The notes: generated by a model from the letters alone, not told the origin. A stretch of DNA of 64,000 nucleotides from Leucobacter tenebrionis (GCF_019884725.1 NZ_CP082322.1:1674001-1738000); one strand, 5' to 3'; positions 35,136 to 44,296 are shown, counted from the first letter of the stretch. A program made the numbers and translations.

Positions 35136-36347
35136 TCAGCGAACGGCCGGGCCCGCGCTCGCGGCGAGCGCCGCGGGTGCCGCGGACGACACCGGCGATG
35201 CGATCGACGCGTCTGCGCCGTTCGGGGCGGCCGCGTCGTCTGCGGCGTCGGCCCGCCATTCGAGGCGGCGACCGCTCGCGCGGTCGAAGAGGTGGACGCG
35301 GGCGACGGGGGCGGCGAGCACGACGAGGTCGCCCGCGCTCCAGCGCTCCTCGCGCGGGCACGAGACGGTGACGCGATCCTCGCCGACGATGCAGTGCACG
35401 AGTTGCTCGCGGCCGAGATTCTCGACGAGGTCGACGGTGCCGCGCAGGGCGACGCCCGCCGTGGGCACCGCCTCGGGGGCGCCGCCCGCGTGCATGCTGA
35501 GGTGCTCCGGCCGCACGCCGATCACGATGTCGCGCTCCGCGGTCGCGCCCTCCCAGAGCACGGCCTCGACGCCGGGGGCGAGCACGGTGATCTTGCCGTC
35601 GGTCGTGGTGAGCGAGGCGTTCAGCAGATTCATCGCCGGGGATCCGATGAACCCGGCGGCGAAGACGGAGCTCGGGGCGTCGTAGAGTTCCTCGGGGGTG
35701 CCGTACTGCTCGATCCGCCCGCCGTTGAGCAGCGCGATCCTCGTGGCCATCGTCATCGCCTCGATCTGGTCGTGGGTCACGTAGACGAAGGTGGCTCCGA
35801 GCTTGCGGTGCAGGGCCGCGAGCTCACGGCGGGTGGCGGTGCGCAGCTTGGCGTCGAGGTTGGAGAGCGGCTCGTCCATGAGGAAGGCCTTGGGCTCGCG
35901 CACGAGAGCGCGCGCGACGGCGACGCGCTGACGCTGACCGCCCGAGAGTTCCTTGGGTTTGCGGTCGAGCAGGTGGTCGATCTCGACAGACTCGGCGGCG
36001 GCTCGCACGCGCGTCTCGATCTCGGCCTTGGGAGTCCTCCGGGCTTTGAGCGGGAAGGCGAGGTTCTTCTCGACCGAGAGGTGCGGGTAGAGCGCGTAGC
36101 TCTGGAACACCATCGCCAGGTCGCGCTTGCGGGCGGGCAGCGCGGTGATGTCCTCGTCGTCGATCCTGATGCTGCCGCTCGTCGGCTCGAGCAGACCGGC
36201 GATCATGCGCAGCAGCGTGGTCTTGCCGCAGCCCGAGGGGCCGAGCAGCACGAGGAAGTCGCCGTCCTCGATGGTGAGCGAGATGCGGTCGGTCGCGACG
36301 AAATCGCCGAACTCCCGGGTGATCTGGTCGAGCACGAGTCTGGCCAT
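35136..36347 (-). CDS. ABC transporter ATP-binding protein, UgpC/MalK type
   Basis: A 403-residue ATPase, first gene of the operon. Walker A GPSGCGKTT (about 37-45), Q-loop FQSYALYPHLS, signature LSGGQRQR, Walker B AFLMDEPLSNLDAKLR, H-loop VTHDQIEAMT. The regulatory C-terminal half (about 240-370) has the GVRPEHLSMH motif of the MalK/UgpC TOBE region. An Ala-rich tail follows. It can energise both permeases downstream. Confidence 0.92.
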   Translation of the reverse strand: MARLVLDQITREFGDFVATDRISLTIEDGDFLVLLGPSGCGKTTLLRMIAGLLEPTSGSIRIDDEDITALPARKRDLAMVFQSYALYPHLSVEKNLAFPLKARRTPKAEIETRVRAAAESVEIDHLLDRKPKELSGGQRQRVAVARALVREPKAFLMDEPLSNLDAKLRTATRRELAALHRKLGATFVYVTHDQIEAMTMATRIALLNGGRIEQYGTPEELYDAPSSVFAAGFIGSPAMNLLNASLTTTDGKITVLAPGVEAVLWEGATAERDIVIGVRPEHLSMHAGGAPEAVPTAGVALRGTVDLVENLGREQLVHCIVGEDRVTVSCPREERWSAGDLVVLAAPVARVHLFDRASGRRLEWRADAADDAAAPNGADASIASPVSSAAPAALAASAGPAVR

Positions 36348-36359
36348 CGGCCACCTCCT

Positions 36360-36407
36360 AGGAAATCAGGTTTCCTGAATCTCGGATCTCAGGAAATGCT
36401 TGATTCC
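36360..36407 (-). promoter_or_regulatory. Candidate RpiR operator before the ugp-like operon
   Basis: The AT-rich gap upstream of the ATPase gene contains AGGAAATCAGGTTTCCT (36360-36376; inner perfect palindrome TCAGG-TTT-CCTGA at 36367-36379) and a second AGGAAAT box at 36391-36397 followed by GATTCC. Repeated AGGAAA/TTTCCT boxes directly at an operon start, with a regulator gene behind, suggest its binding site. The promoter itself is not resolved. Confidence 0.5.
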
Positions 36408-36546
36408 AGATTGAGCGGCTTAGGTGAACGATTCGCGTCGTCGAGGCGAATGCGCGGCACCGGCTTCGCGAACTCTCCGCCGCGACGGAGGAACAGGGGC
36501 GGCGCATGTCCCCCTTCTTCAGCCAGGCGAGGGGAACAGGAGCCGA

Positions 36547-37404
36547 TCAGACCTCGGGACTCACCATCGTGAGCACCTCATCGGCTGCCTCGGCTCGCGA
36601 GGCGATCGCGTCGGGCGCCGAGCCGAGCGCCGCCGAGTGCAGCGCCGAGAGCAGCAGCATCTGCACGATGTTGCCGGTGAGGCTGCTGTCGTTCCAGCTG
36701 TGGAAGTCGGCGCCCGCCACGAGCGCGTGGTCGGCGACGTCGGCGAGATCCGACCGTCCGTAGCTCGTGATGGCGACGACCGTGGCGCCGTTCTCGGCCG
36801 CGAGCTTCGCGGAGCGGAGCGTGAAGTGATTCATGCCGCTGTCGCTCACGGCCAGGCAGACGTCGCCCGGCTTCAGCAGCTTCGCCGCGATGTGCTGCGT
36901 CACGATGTCGACGGGGTTCTCGCAGAGCTTGCCGCTCGTGAGGAAGTGCAGCGCGATGGACTGGGCGGCGGCGAGGGACGCCCCGTTGCCGACGATGAGC
37001 AGCCGTGAGCAGTTGCGGATCCCCCTGGCCGCCGCATCGAAGGCCTCGAAGTCGAGTGCGCCCAGCGCACCGCGGATGCCCGAGATCGCGCGCTCGAACA
37101 TCCGCTCGACGAGATGGACCCCCGCCTCCGGTACCGGGCCGGCGGGCTGTGCGGCCTGATCCCGGATCAACAGCTCCCGCAGCCGCTGGAACCCTCCGAA
37201 GCCCATGCTCTTGCAGGCCCGCACAACCGTCGCGGGAGACACCTCGGCTCGCTCGGCGAGATCCGCCACCGACATCTCGGCCACCAGCTGCGGCGCGTCG
37301 ATGCACACCTGCGCCACCCTGCGCTCACTCGGCACGAGCGCCGGCACTTGGGACTGCAGCAGGGAGCGGGTGCCGCCGAGCGGGGGCGAGGCTACGTCGT
37401 TCAT
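36547..37404 (-). CDS. MurR/RpiR-family transcriptional regulator
   Basis: A 285-residue regulator. The N-terminal helix-turn-helix (about residues 20-90) reads MSVADLAERAEVSPATVVRACKSMGFGGFQRLRELL. A SIS sugar-phosphate-binding domain follows (about 125-260, RLLIVGNGASLAAAQSIALHFL, DVCLAVSDSGMNH). Such proteins sense phosphosugars or similar phosphorylated ligands. The gene lies 199 bases before the uptake operon on the same strand, so it is the likely regulator of that operon. Confidence 0.9.
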   Translation of the reverse strand: MNDVASPPLGGTRSLLQSQVPALVPSERRVAQVCIDAPQLVAEMSVADLAERAEVSPATVVRACKSMGFGGFQRLRELLIRDQAAQPAGPVPEAGVHLVERMFERAISGIRGALGALDFEAFDAAARGIRNCSRLLIVGNGASLAAAQSIALHFLTSGKLCENPVDIVTQHIAAKLLKPGDVCLAVSDSGMNHFTLRSAKLAAENGATVVAITSYGRSDLADVADHALVAGADFHSWNDSSLTGNIVQMLLLSALHSAALGSAPDAIASRAEAADEVLTMVSPEV

Positions 37405-37480
37405 ACGCAGTTCCTATCACCGCAAGCTGTCCGGCAGGTGTCCGGCGGGTGCCGCACCCGTCACCGGCGCTGGCCGGCCC

Positions 37481-37580
37481 CCGATCGAGTCGGCCTATTC
37501 TTATCGAGACCGCCGAAATTCGCGCAACTTATAGGCCGACTCGACACAGACAGGCTGGCTCGACACCGCCCGACCCGACC
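37481..37580. repeat. Intergenic palindromic repeat, family 1 (copy B)
   Basis: Same block order as copy A (29743-29873), with about 88% agreement over the first 70 bases: CGAGTCGGCCTATTC, TATCGAGACCGCC, AAATTCGCGCAACTTA, TAGGCCGACTCGACACA. It sits between the regulator gene and a decayed monooxygenase gene. Confidence 0.8.
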
Positions 37581-37599
37581 CCGCTGCCGCTACTCGCCG

Positions 37600-37850
37600 G
37601 CGATCCGCACCCGCGCCGCGTCTCTGGCTGCGAGACCGCGGCGAGGTTGAAGCCCGAGACCCCGGTCTCCTCGACGATCTCCTCGATCGTGTCGGCGACC
37701 GTCGCGGCCGAACCCACGATGACGGGGCCGTCGCCGCCGATCCGCGCGTAGTCCGCGCTCTCTCGGGGCGTCCACACGCGATCGAGGTCGGCGTCGGTGA
37801 ATGCGGCGAGCGCCGACTGGATGGGCGTTACTGCTGACGCTCCTCGGGCG
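37600..37850 (-). pseudogene. C-terminal fragment of a luciferase-like monooxygenase (NtaA/DszA type)
   Basis: On the minus strand about 75 residues read ...TDADLDRVWTPRES and then VGSAATVADTIEEIVEETG, VSGFNLA. This is the standard C-terminal segment of NtaA/SnaA/DszA-type flavin monooxygenases (usually 440-ish residues). No start and no N-terminal barrel are present, and the frame drifts away from the family after GFNLAAV. It is a decayed remnant between two repeat elements. Confidence 0.6.
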
Positions 37851-37990
37851 CGGCTCGCACGCCGCCGCGTGGGAGCTCCACGGGCAGGGCTGGGTGTACG
37901 AGGCCGAGAAGTTCAAGATCTCGAAGCACAACAGCCTCTGGCGAGGCGGCCCTGCGCCGCGACGGCTCGGGCCTTCGACACCGACCCCTG

Positions 37991-38054
37991 GATCGAGATG
38001 ACGCGTTCGGCCCATCACCGGCGCCGCAAGGGCCACGAGCGTCATCTCGATCCG
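37991..38054. repeat. Intergenic palindromic repeat, family 2
   Basis: Perfect 15-base arms GGATCGAGATGACGC (37991-38005) and GCGTCATCTCGATCC (38040-38054) around a 34-base loop. The same arm core, ATCGAGATGAC/GTCATCTCGAT, occurs at 62321-62381. Confidence 0.75.
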
Positions 38055-38091
38055 GGGACCGGAGCGGAGACCGCCCGCAGTCCGCATCCCG

Positions 38092-38105
38092 GTAGACTGT
38101 GCGGG
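38092..38105 (+). promoter_or_regulatory. Leaderless promoter -10 box of aspS
   Basis: TAGACT (38092-38097) ends 7 bases before the GTG at 38105, the spacing at which an actinobacterial promoter starts transcription on the start codon itself. No ribosome site precedes the GTG. A -35 is not clear. Confidence 0.5.
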
Positions 38106-39448
38106 TGACTGAGCGTGTATTGATCAAGGACCTGGCCGCCCGCGAAGACGGCCCCGTGCGCGTTTCCGGATGGGTCGAGAAGGTGCGCGACCAGCGGTAC
38201 GTGCAGTTCGTCGTGCTGCGCGACGAGACCGGCGCGGTGCAGCTGGTGAACGGCGGCGTGCTGCGCGAGCCCGATCCCGAGAATCCGCGATCCGACATCC
38301 TCGTTCCCCGCACCACCACCATCAGCGAGCTCACCCACGGCACCTTCATCACGGTGGAGGGCGAGCTGCAGCACAACGAGCGCGTGAAGCTCGGCGGCGT
38401 CGAGATCCAGATCGACGAGATCGAGGTCATCAGCAAGGCGCTCCCCGACAACCCGATCGCAGCCGACAGCGGCATCGACGTGCGCCTCGACTGGCGCTTC
38501 CTCGACCTCCGCCGCCCCGAGCAGAACCTGATCTTCCGCATCCAGACCACGTTCCTGCACGCGCTCCGCAACGTGTGGGTCGATCGCGGCTTCATCGAGA
38601 TCCAGACCCCGAAGCTCATGGCGAGCGCGAGCGAGTCGCGCGCCGAGCTGTTCGAGGTCGAGTACTTCGAGGGCCAGGCGTTCCTCGCGCAGAGCCCCCA
38701 GTTCTTCAAGCAGATGGCGCAGGCCGCGGGCTTCGGCGGCATCTTCGAGGTCGGCCCGGCGTTCCGCGCCGACCCCTCGTTCACCTCGCGCCACGCGACC
38801 GAGTTCACCTCGGTCGACACCGAGCTGAGCTGGATCGACTCGCACGAGGACGTCATGGAGCTGCACGAGGAGCTCATCGTCGCGGGCCTCTCGGCCGTCA
38901 AGGAGAAGCACGGCGAGGAGATCCAGAAGCTCTTCGGCATCGAGCTCGAGGTGCCCGCCCGACCGTTCCCGCGCATCCCCCTCGCCGAGGCGAAGGAGAT
39001 CGTGAAGGCCGAGGGCTACGAGGTGCCGCGCGCCGACGCCGACATGGACCCCGAGGGCGAGCGCCGCATCGCCGCGCACGTGAAGAAGAAGTACGGCAGC
39101 GACTTCGTCTTCCTCACCGACTACGACGCGTCGATCCGCCCGTTCTACCACATGCGCCACCCTGAGAACCCGCACCTCACCAACAGCTACGACCTCATCT
39201 ACCGCGGCACCGAGATCTCCACGGGCGCGCAGCGCGAGCACCGCATCGAGGTGCTCGAGGCGCAGGCGGTCGAGAAGGGCATGGACCCGAAGGAGCTCGG
39301 CTTCTACCTCGACTTCTTCCGCTACGGCGTGCCCCCGCACGGCGGGTTCGGCATGGGCCTCGCCCGCGTGCTGATGCTCATGCTGCAGCAGTCGTCGATC
39401 CGCGAGGTCACCTACCTGTTCCGCGGCCCGAACCGCCTCCTGCCGTAG
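38105..39448 (+). CDS. aspS: Aspartate--tRNA(Asp/Asn) ligase, archaeal-type
   Basis: A 447-residue class II synthetase that charges aspartate. An OB-fold anticodon-binding domain (about 10-110, VRVSGWVEKVRDQRYVQFVVLRDETG) precedes the catalytic core with motif 2 (FRADPSFTSRHATEFTSVDTEL) and motif 3 (GFGMGLARVLMLML). The length and lack of the roughly 120-residue GAD insertion put it with archaeal/non-discriminating enzymes rather than the usual bacterial type (about 590 residues). It may also charge tRNA-Asn, needing GatCAB. GTG 38105 is preferred to GTG 38099 because of the leaderless promoter spacing. Confidence 0.9.
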   Translation: MTERVLIKDLAAREDGPVRVSGWVEKVRDQRYVQFVVLRDETGAVQLVNGGVLREPDPENPRSDILVPRTTTISELTHGTFITVEGELQHNERVKLGGVEIQIDEIEVISKALPDNPIAADSGIDVRLDWRFLDLRRPEQNLIFRIQTTFLHALRNVWVDRGFIEIQTPKLMASASESRAELFEVEYFEGQAFLAQSPQFFKQMAQAAGFGGIFEVGPAFRADPSFTSRHATEFTSVDTELSWIDSHEDVMELHEELIVAGLSAVKEKHGEEIQKLFGIELEVPARPFPRIPLAEAKEIVKAEGYEVPRADADMDPEGERRIAAHVKKKYGSDFVFLTDYDASIRPFYHMRHPENPHLTNSYDLIYRGTEISTGAQREHRIEVLEAQAVEKGMDPKELGFYLDFFRYGVPPHGGFGMGLARVLMLMLQQSSIREVTYLFRGPNRLLP

Positions 39449-39454
39449 GGATCG

Positions 39455-39508
39455 CGCACGACGGAGCCCCCGCGCCTCTCCGGAGAGGCGCGGGGGCTCC
39501 GTCGTGCG
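39455..39508. terminator. Bidirectional terminator, 27-base perfect arms
   Basis: Perfect 54-base palindrome centred at 39481/39482, seven bases after the aspS stop and before the convergent permease gene. Arm core GAGCCCCCGCGCCTCTCC. Confidence 0.85.
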
Positions 39509-39556
39509 GCGGGAACGCCCGCGGCGACCGCGGCCGGTGCCGCCGCCGCTGCCGCG

Positions 39557-40945
39557 TCAGGCCTCGACGGCCACCGGCGCGGGCTTCTTCGAGAAGCGGA
39601 TCATCACGAGGAAGACGATCGCGGTCACCGCGAAGCCGACCAGCCACGAGATGTTGATCGAGCCCGCGAGGGGACCGGTGAAGATCGCGATGTCCATGAA
39701 CGGCAGCTGCGCGAGGAGCCCGATCCCGTAGCTCACCAGCCCGACCGCGTTCCACTTGCCGTACTCGCCGCCGGAGGGGTCGAACATCGCCGCGATGTTG
39801 TAATGGCCCTTCTGCACGATGAAGAAGTCGACCAGGTTGATCGCCGACCACGGGATCAGCACGTAGAGCAGCAGGTCGAGGAAGCCGATGAACATGGTCA
39901 TGAAGTCGCCCTGGCCGAGCACGGCGATCCCCGTCGCGATGGCGCCCGACACGATGGTGGTCCACACCCGCACCCGCGTGGTGATGCGCGTCTTGAAGTT
40001 CGACTGCAGCACGGTCAGCGCGTTCATCACCGCCGAGTAGAGCTCGACGCCGTTGATGAGCGCCGAGCTCACGGCGAAGACGACCAGCACGACGAGACCC
40101 ACGGGCCCGAGCACCGAGCCCAGCGCGCCGAGCGGGTTATCGGGAGCGATCGCGCCGAGCAGCACGCCGAGGCCCATCACGAAGACGGAGCTGAGCACGA
40201 GTCCGAAGTAGGTGCTCCAGAACGCGGTCTTGGGTCCCGTCTTCTTCGGCAGGTAGCGGGAGTAGTCGGAGACGTAGGGGGCGTAGGCGAGCTGCCACAC
40301 GATGCCGATCGCGAGCATCGCGAAGAAGCCCTCGGGGGTCATGGCGACGTCGTCGCGCGCGGTGAGCGCATTCGGCTGCAGCGCGAGCATGATCATCGAG
40401 ACCGCGACGGCCACGCCGATGAGGATCGACAGCCACACCATGGTGCGACGCAGCAGGTCGTAGCCGAAGACGCAGAGCGCGATGCCGATCGCGGCGAAGA
40501 CGACGATCGCGAGCGTGCCGTTGAAGCCCGGGATCACCTCGGCCAGGGCGTCCTTCGCCACCAGCAGGATGCTGGAGAAGAAGCCCATGAACATGACGAA
40601 CGCGATGAACGCGAAGACGCTCGCGCCGAGGTAGCCGAACTGGGCGCGGGCCTGCAGCATCTGCGGGATCCCGAGCGTGGGTCCCTGCGACGCGTGCAGG
40701 GCGGCGCCGAACGCGCCGATGATGTTGCCGGCGAAGACGGCGAGGAAGCTCCAGCCGAGCGGCAGCCCGAAGCCGCCGGTCGCGACGGCGCCGGTGACGA
40801 CCGCGAGGGGCATCATGTTGAGGCTGACCCAGATGGCGAAGATCGACCAGTTGGTGCCCGTGCGCTTGTTCTCCGGGATCGGCATGATGTGCTCTTGCTC
40901 GAATCGGGCGAACGTCTGGGTGACGGGCGGTGGCTCGTGCGTCAT
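39557..40945 (-). CDS. NCS1-family nucleobase/cation symporter (cytosine/purine permease type), paralog 1
   Basis: A 462-residue membrane protein with about 12 helices, of the family importing cytosine, purines, allantoin, hydantoin or thiamine-like compounds. Family motifs: NKRTGTNWSIFAIWVSLNMMPLAVVTG, SQGPTLGIPQMLQARAQFGY and YAPYVSDYSRYLP, and the C-terminal YVLIPWSAINLVDFFIVQKGHY. ATG 40945 has GAAGGAGAG 8 bases before it. It is closely similar to the paralog at 42792-44198; the amidohydrolase gene lies between them. Confidence 0.9.
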   Translation of the reverse strand: MTHEPPPVTQTFARFEQEHIMPIPENKRTGTNWSIFAIWVSLNMMPLAVVTGAVATGGFGLPLGWSFLAVFAGNIIGAFGAALHASQGPTLGIPQMLQARAQFGYLGASVFAFIAFVMFMGFFSSILLVAKDALAEVIPGFNGTLAIVVFAAIGIALCVFGYDLLRRTMVWLSILIGVAVAVSMIMLALQPNALTARDDVAMTPEGFFAMLAIGIVWQLAYAPYVSDYSRYLPKKTGPKTAFWSTYFGLVLSSVFVMGLGVLLGAIAPDNPLGALGSVLGPVGLVVLVVFAVSSALINGVELYSAVMNALTVLQSNFKTRITTRVRVWTTIVSGAIATGIAVLGQGDFMTMFIGFLDLLLYVLIPWSAINLVDFFIVQKGHYNIAAMFDPSGGEYGKWNAVGLVSYGIGLLAQLPFMDIAIFTGPLAGSINISWLVGFAVTAIVFLVMIRFSKKPAPVAVEA

Positions 40946-41129
40946 GTATCTCTCTCCTTCGAGTGGATGCTGCGAGACAGCCGTGGGAGGCCGCAAAACG
41001 GCCACCGTACGATGCATCCTCCAGCGGGTGGCGCTTCTGCTCGGCGGCGAACGGTCGCATGGCATGCGCCGCAGCGTCTGAGCAGAAGCAAAGGTATTGA
41101 GGTCTCTCTTCAGCGGAATGTATGAGGGC

Positions 41130-42761
41130 TTATCGCCGGTAGACGGTCTTTCCCCCGAGCACCGTGCGCGCGACACGCACCGCGTCAAAACCCTCCGGCT
41201 CACCGATCGGCCCGGTCAGCATCACCAGGTCTGCGAGCTTCCCTACTTCGAGACTGCCCATATCGTGGGCCGTGCCCGACACCTCCGCCGGACCAAGGGT
41301 GTAGGCGCGCAGGGCCGTCTCCACGTCCAGCCGTTCGTGCGGTTGTGCAGGCATATGGGACTCCGTGTTGAGCGCGTGCACATCGGCGGCAGGTGCGGTG
41401 CGCGTGCATGCCGTATGCAGGCCCCAGAGCGGGTCGGGGCTGGTGACGGGCCAGTCGCTGCCCATCGCGAGGTGCGCCCCGGCTCGATGCAGCGAACCGA
41501 ACGGGAAGTGGTATCGGGCCCGGTTCTCGCCGATCAGCGGGAACTTGCGCTCGAGGATCTCCTGGTCGTTGCGCGCCCACAGCGGCTGCAGGTTCGCCGT
41601 GACGCCGAGCGCGGCGAATCGAGGCAGGTCTGCCGGGTCCACGACATCGAGGTGCGCAATCTGGTGCCGTTCTCCGACTCCATTGCGCTCCCGCGCGAAC
41701 TCGATCGCGTCCAAGCACTCTCGCACCGCTCGATCACCCACGCCGTGGAAGTGAACGCTCAGCCCCGCTGCATCGAGGGCGGCGGCGATGGTGCACAGAT
41801 CGTCGGGCGCAATGACCGAATCACCACGCGTCTCCGGCTGCACTCCGCAGTAGGGCTCGATGAGGGCGGCCGTGCAGTTCTCGCAGATGCCGTCCTGCAT
41901 GATCTTGACGCTGCGCACCGCGAAACCGGCCTCGCGCGCGGAATCGATGCGGCTGAGCATCTCTGAGAGGTACCCGACACCGGCTGCGGGCGGCCACCAC
42001 ATGGAGCCGGTGACCCTCGCTCGCAGTGAGCCGTCGGCAAGGGTTTCAAGATAGCTCGGCAGGCAGTCCGGCAGCGTCAGGTAGGAACCGAGGATCGCAT
42101 CGTGCCAGGCGGTGACGCCGAGGGAGAAGAGCCGCTCCTGCGCCGAGAGCAATGCGGCGCGCAGGTCCTCGGGACCGTGCGGCGGGATCAGTCGTGTCAC
42201 CAACTCCCCGGCGGCGTCGAGCAGCATCCCCGTAGGCTCACCGTTTTCGTCGCGCAGGATGCGACCGGCTGCGGGATCGGGGGTCTCCCTCGTGATCCCG
42301 GCGAGTTCGAGAGCCCGGGAGTTGACCCACACACCGTGCGCGTCATGACTGGTGAGCACTGCCGGGCGGTCCGGCACCATCTCGTCGAGCAGATGACGCG
42401 TGGGCATGCCGCCGGGGAATGCGTCTCCGAACCAGCCGGCGCCGACGACCCACTCGGCGTCGCTCTGCGCCGCATGCTCGCGGATGAGACGACCGTACCC
42501 CTCCACGGAGTGCTCGGCGTCGAGGTCGCAGCCGCGCAGACCGAGACCGCCGGCCTGGGCGTGGATGTGGGCGTCATGGAAGCCCGGCAGCACCGCAGCG
42601 CCCGCGGCATCGATGACCTCCGTGGATTCGCAGGCGAGGGCGAGGACCTCGTCGCCGCCCACCGCGGTGATCCGGTCGCGCTCGACAGCCAGCGCAGTAG
42701 CCGCCGTCGCCTCGGGCGTCCAAAGCTGGGCGGAGTGGATGATCAGATCGGGTCGGGTCAC
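41130..42761 (-). CDS. YtcJ-like metal-dependent amidohydrolase
   Basis: A 543-residue cytoplasmic hydrolase of the amidohydrolase_3 group. Metal ligands are visible in GFHDAHIHAQ (HxH), a lysine-bearing VKIMQDGICENC, then HFHGVGDRAV, IAHLDVVD and MGSDWPV. The C-terminal ALRAYTLGPAEVSG and LEVGKLADLVMLTG are typical. Such enzymes hydrolyse amides or cyclic ureas; the substrate here is unknown. Start is GTG 42761 after GGAGCAAG. Flanked on both sides by NCS1 permeases, whose substrates are often N-heterocycles, so it may open the imported ring. Confidence 0.85.
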   Translation of the reverse strand: MTRPDLIIHSAQLWTPEATAATALAVERDRITAVGGDEVLALACESTEVIDAAGAAVLPGFHDAHIHAQAGGLGLRGCDLDAEHSVEGYGRLIREHAAQSDAEWVVGAGWFGDAFPGGMPTRHLLDEMVPDRPAVLTSHDAHGVWVNSRALELAGITRETPDPAAGRILRDENGEPTGMLLDAAGELVTRLIPPHGPEDLRAALLSAQERLFSLGVTAWHDAILGSYLTLPDCLPSYLETLADGSLRARVTGSMWWPPAAGVGYLSEMLSRIDSAREAGFAVRSVKIMQDGICENCTAALIEPYCGVQPETRGDSVIAPDDLCTIAAALDAAGLSVHFHGVGDRAVRECLDAIEFARERNGVGERHQIAHLDVVDPADLPRFAALGVTANLQPLWARNDQEILERKFPLIGENRARYHFPFGSLHRAGAHLAMGSDWPVTSPDPLWGLHTACTRTAPAADVHALNTESHMPAQPHERLDVETALRAYTLGPAEVSGTAHDMGSLEVGKLADLVMLTGPIGEPEGFDAVRVARTVLGGKTVYRR

Positions 42762-42791
42762 AGTGCTTGCTCCTCGTGATCAGCGTTGGTC

Positions 42792-44198
42792 TCAGGAGTC
42801 GATGGCGGGGCCGGCGCCCTGCGCTCGCTTCCAGGCGATGTAGAGCACGCCCGGCACGATGAACCCGACCACCCATGCGAGGTCGACGAAGCCGAGCGGC
42901 TCCGCCAGCGGTCCCGTGTAGAGCGTCGTCACCATGAAAGGGATCTGCACGACGATGCCCACGAGGTAGCTGACGACACCCGCGACGTCGCAACGCCCAT
43001 AGACTCCACCATCGCGGCGGAACATGTCTCCGACCCGGTAGTGGCCCTTGCGCAGGATGAAGTAGTCGACCAGGTTGATCGCTGACCAGGGGATGAGCAC
43101 GTAGAGCAGGATGAAGACGAAATCCTTGAAGACGAGCAGGAAGTCGTTCTTGCCGAACACTGCCGCGAACATGGCGATAAGCGCGTAGACGACGGTCATC
43201 ACGAGACGCATGTTGGTGTTGATCCTGATCTTTCCCGAGAGCGACTCGAGCGCGGTGAGCGAGGACATCACTCCCGAGTAGATGTTGGCCGAGTTGATCA
43301 CGGCGGACGCCGCGCCGAAACCGAACAGCACGAACGGGCCGAAGCCGCCGAGCAGCCCTCCCAGCACCGCCATCGCGTCGCCGTCGGCCAGGTTCAGGCC
43401 GACGAGCGCCCCGAGCCCCATCACGAGCACGGTGCCGAGCACCAGACCCGTGTAGGTCGCCCAGAAGGCCTGCTTGGCCCCGCCCTCCTTCGGCATGTAG
43501 CGCGAGTAGTCGGATACATAGGGCGCATACGCGAGTTGCCAGGTGACACCGACGGCGAGCATGCCGAAGAAGCCCGCGGTGTTGTAGCCGAGCTCGATCG
43601 TCGTCTCGAAGGTCGCCGGGTTGCTCACGAGGATCACGAACGAGGCGAGCACGAGGACCCCGATGAACACGGAGAAGATTCCCATCGCCTTACGCACGAG
43701 GTCGTAGCCGAAGATGGCGACCACGAGGGCCACCGCGGCGCAGATCACGATGCCGGTGTTCACCGAGAGGAGGGGGAAGATGGCCGCGAAGCTCTGCGCC
43801 GCGACCACGAGGTTCGAGGCGAAGAAGCCGAGGAACATGAGCACTGCGATGATCGCGAGGAAGCTGCCGCCGTAGTAGCCGAACTGGCCGCGGGCCTGCA
43901 GCATCTGGGGAATCCCGAGCTGCGGCCCTTGCGAGGCGTGGAGCGCAGCGCCGAATCCTCCGATCACATTACCGATGACGACCGCCAGGATCGTCCACCC
44001 GAGTGAAAGCCCGAAGAGGCTCGGTCCGAGCGCGCCGGTGACGACCGTGAGGGGCAGCATGTTGATGCCGAGCCAGACGAAGAACAGTCCGCGCGTGGTG
44101 CCGTGGCGCTCGCTCTCGGGGATGGGCCGAATGTGTCGGCGCTCGAAGGTGATGATCCTCGTGGTCGAGGCGCTGAGGTTGGGGTGGTCTTCACTCAT
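42792..44198 (-). CDS. NCS1-family nucleobase/cation symporter, paralog 2
   Basis: A 468-residue paralog of 39557-40945 sharing the same blocks (SQGPQLGIPQMLQARGQFGYYGG, YAPYVSDYSRYMPKEGG, LIPWSAINLVDYFILRKGHY). ATG 44198 follows a purine-rich stretch; the longer open frame upstream lies across a terminator hairpin and is rejected. The two copies around one hydrolase suggest tandem duplication with diverged specificity. Confidence 0.9.
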   Translation of the reverse strand: MSEDHPNLSASTTRIITFERRHIRPIPESERHGTTRGLFFVWLGINMLPLTVVTGALGPSLFGLSLGWTILAVVIGNVIGGFGAALHASQGPQLGIPQMLQARGQFGYYGGSFLAIIAVLMFLGFFASNLVVAAQSFAAIFPLLSVNTGIVICAAVALVVAIFGYDLVRKAMGIFSVFIGVLVLASFVILVSNPATFETTIELGYNTAGFFGMLAVGVTWQLAYAPYVSDYSRYMPKEGGAKQAFWATYTGLVLGTVLVMGLGALVGLNLADGDAMAVLGGLLGGFGPFVLFGFGAASAVINSANIYSGVMSSLTALESLSGKIRINTNMRLVMTVVYALIAMFAAVFGKNDFLLVFKDFVFILLYVLIPWSAINLVDYFILRKGHYRVGDMFRRDGGVYGRCDVAGVVSYLVGIVVQIPFMVTTLYTGPLAEPLGFVDLAWVVGFIVPGVLYIAWKRAQGAGPAIDS

Positions 44199-44296
44199 GA
44201 CGGCGCTCCTTCGCGACAGTCGGTGCAGCTCAGTGGGCCCGAGCGATTCGCATCGGGGTGGTGCGGTCGTGGGACCGCGGGTCGGCGCGTTCCGGC

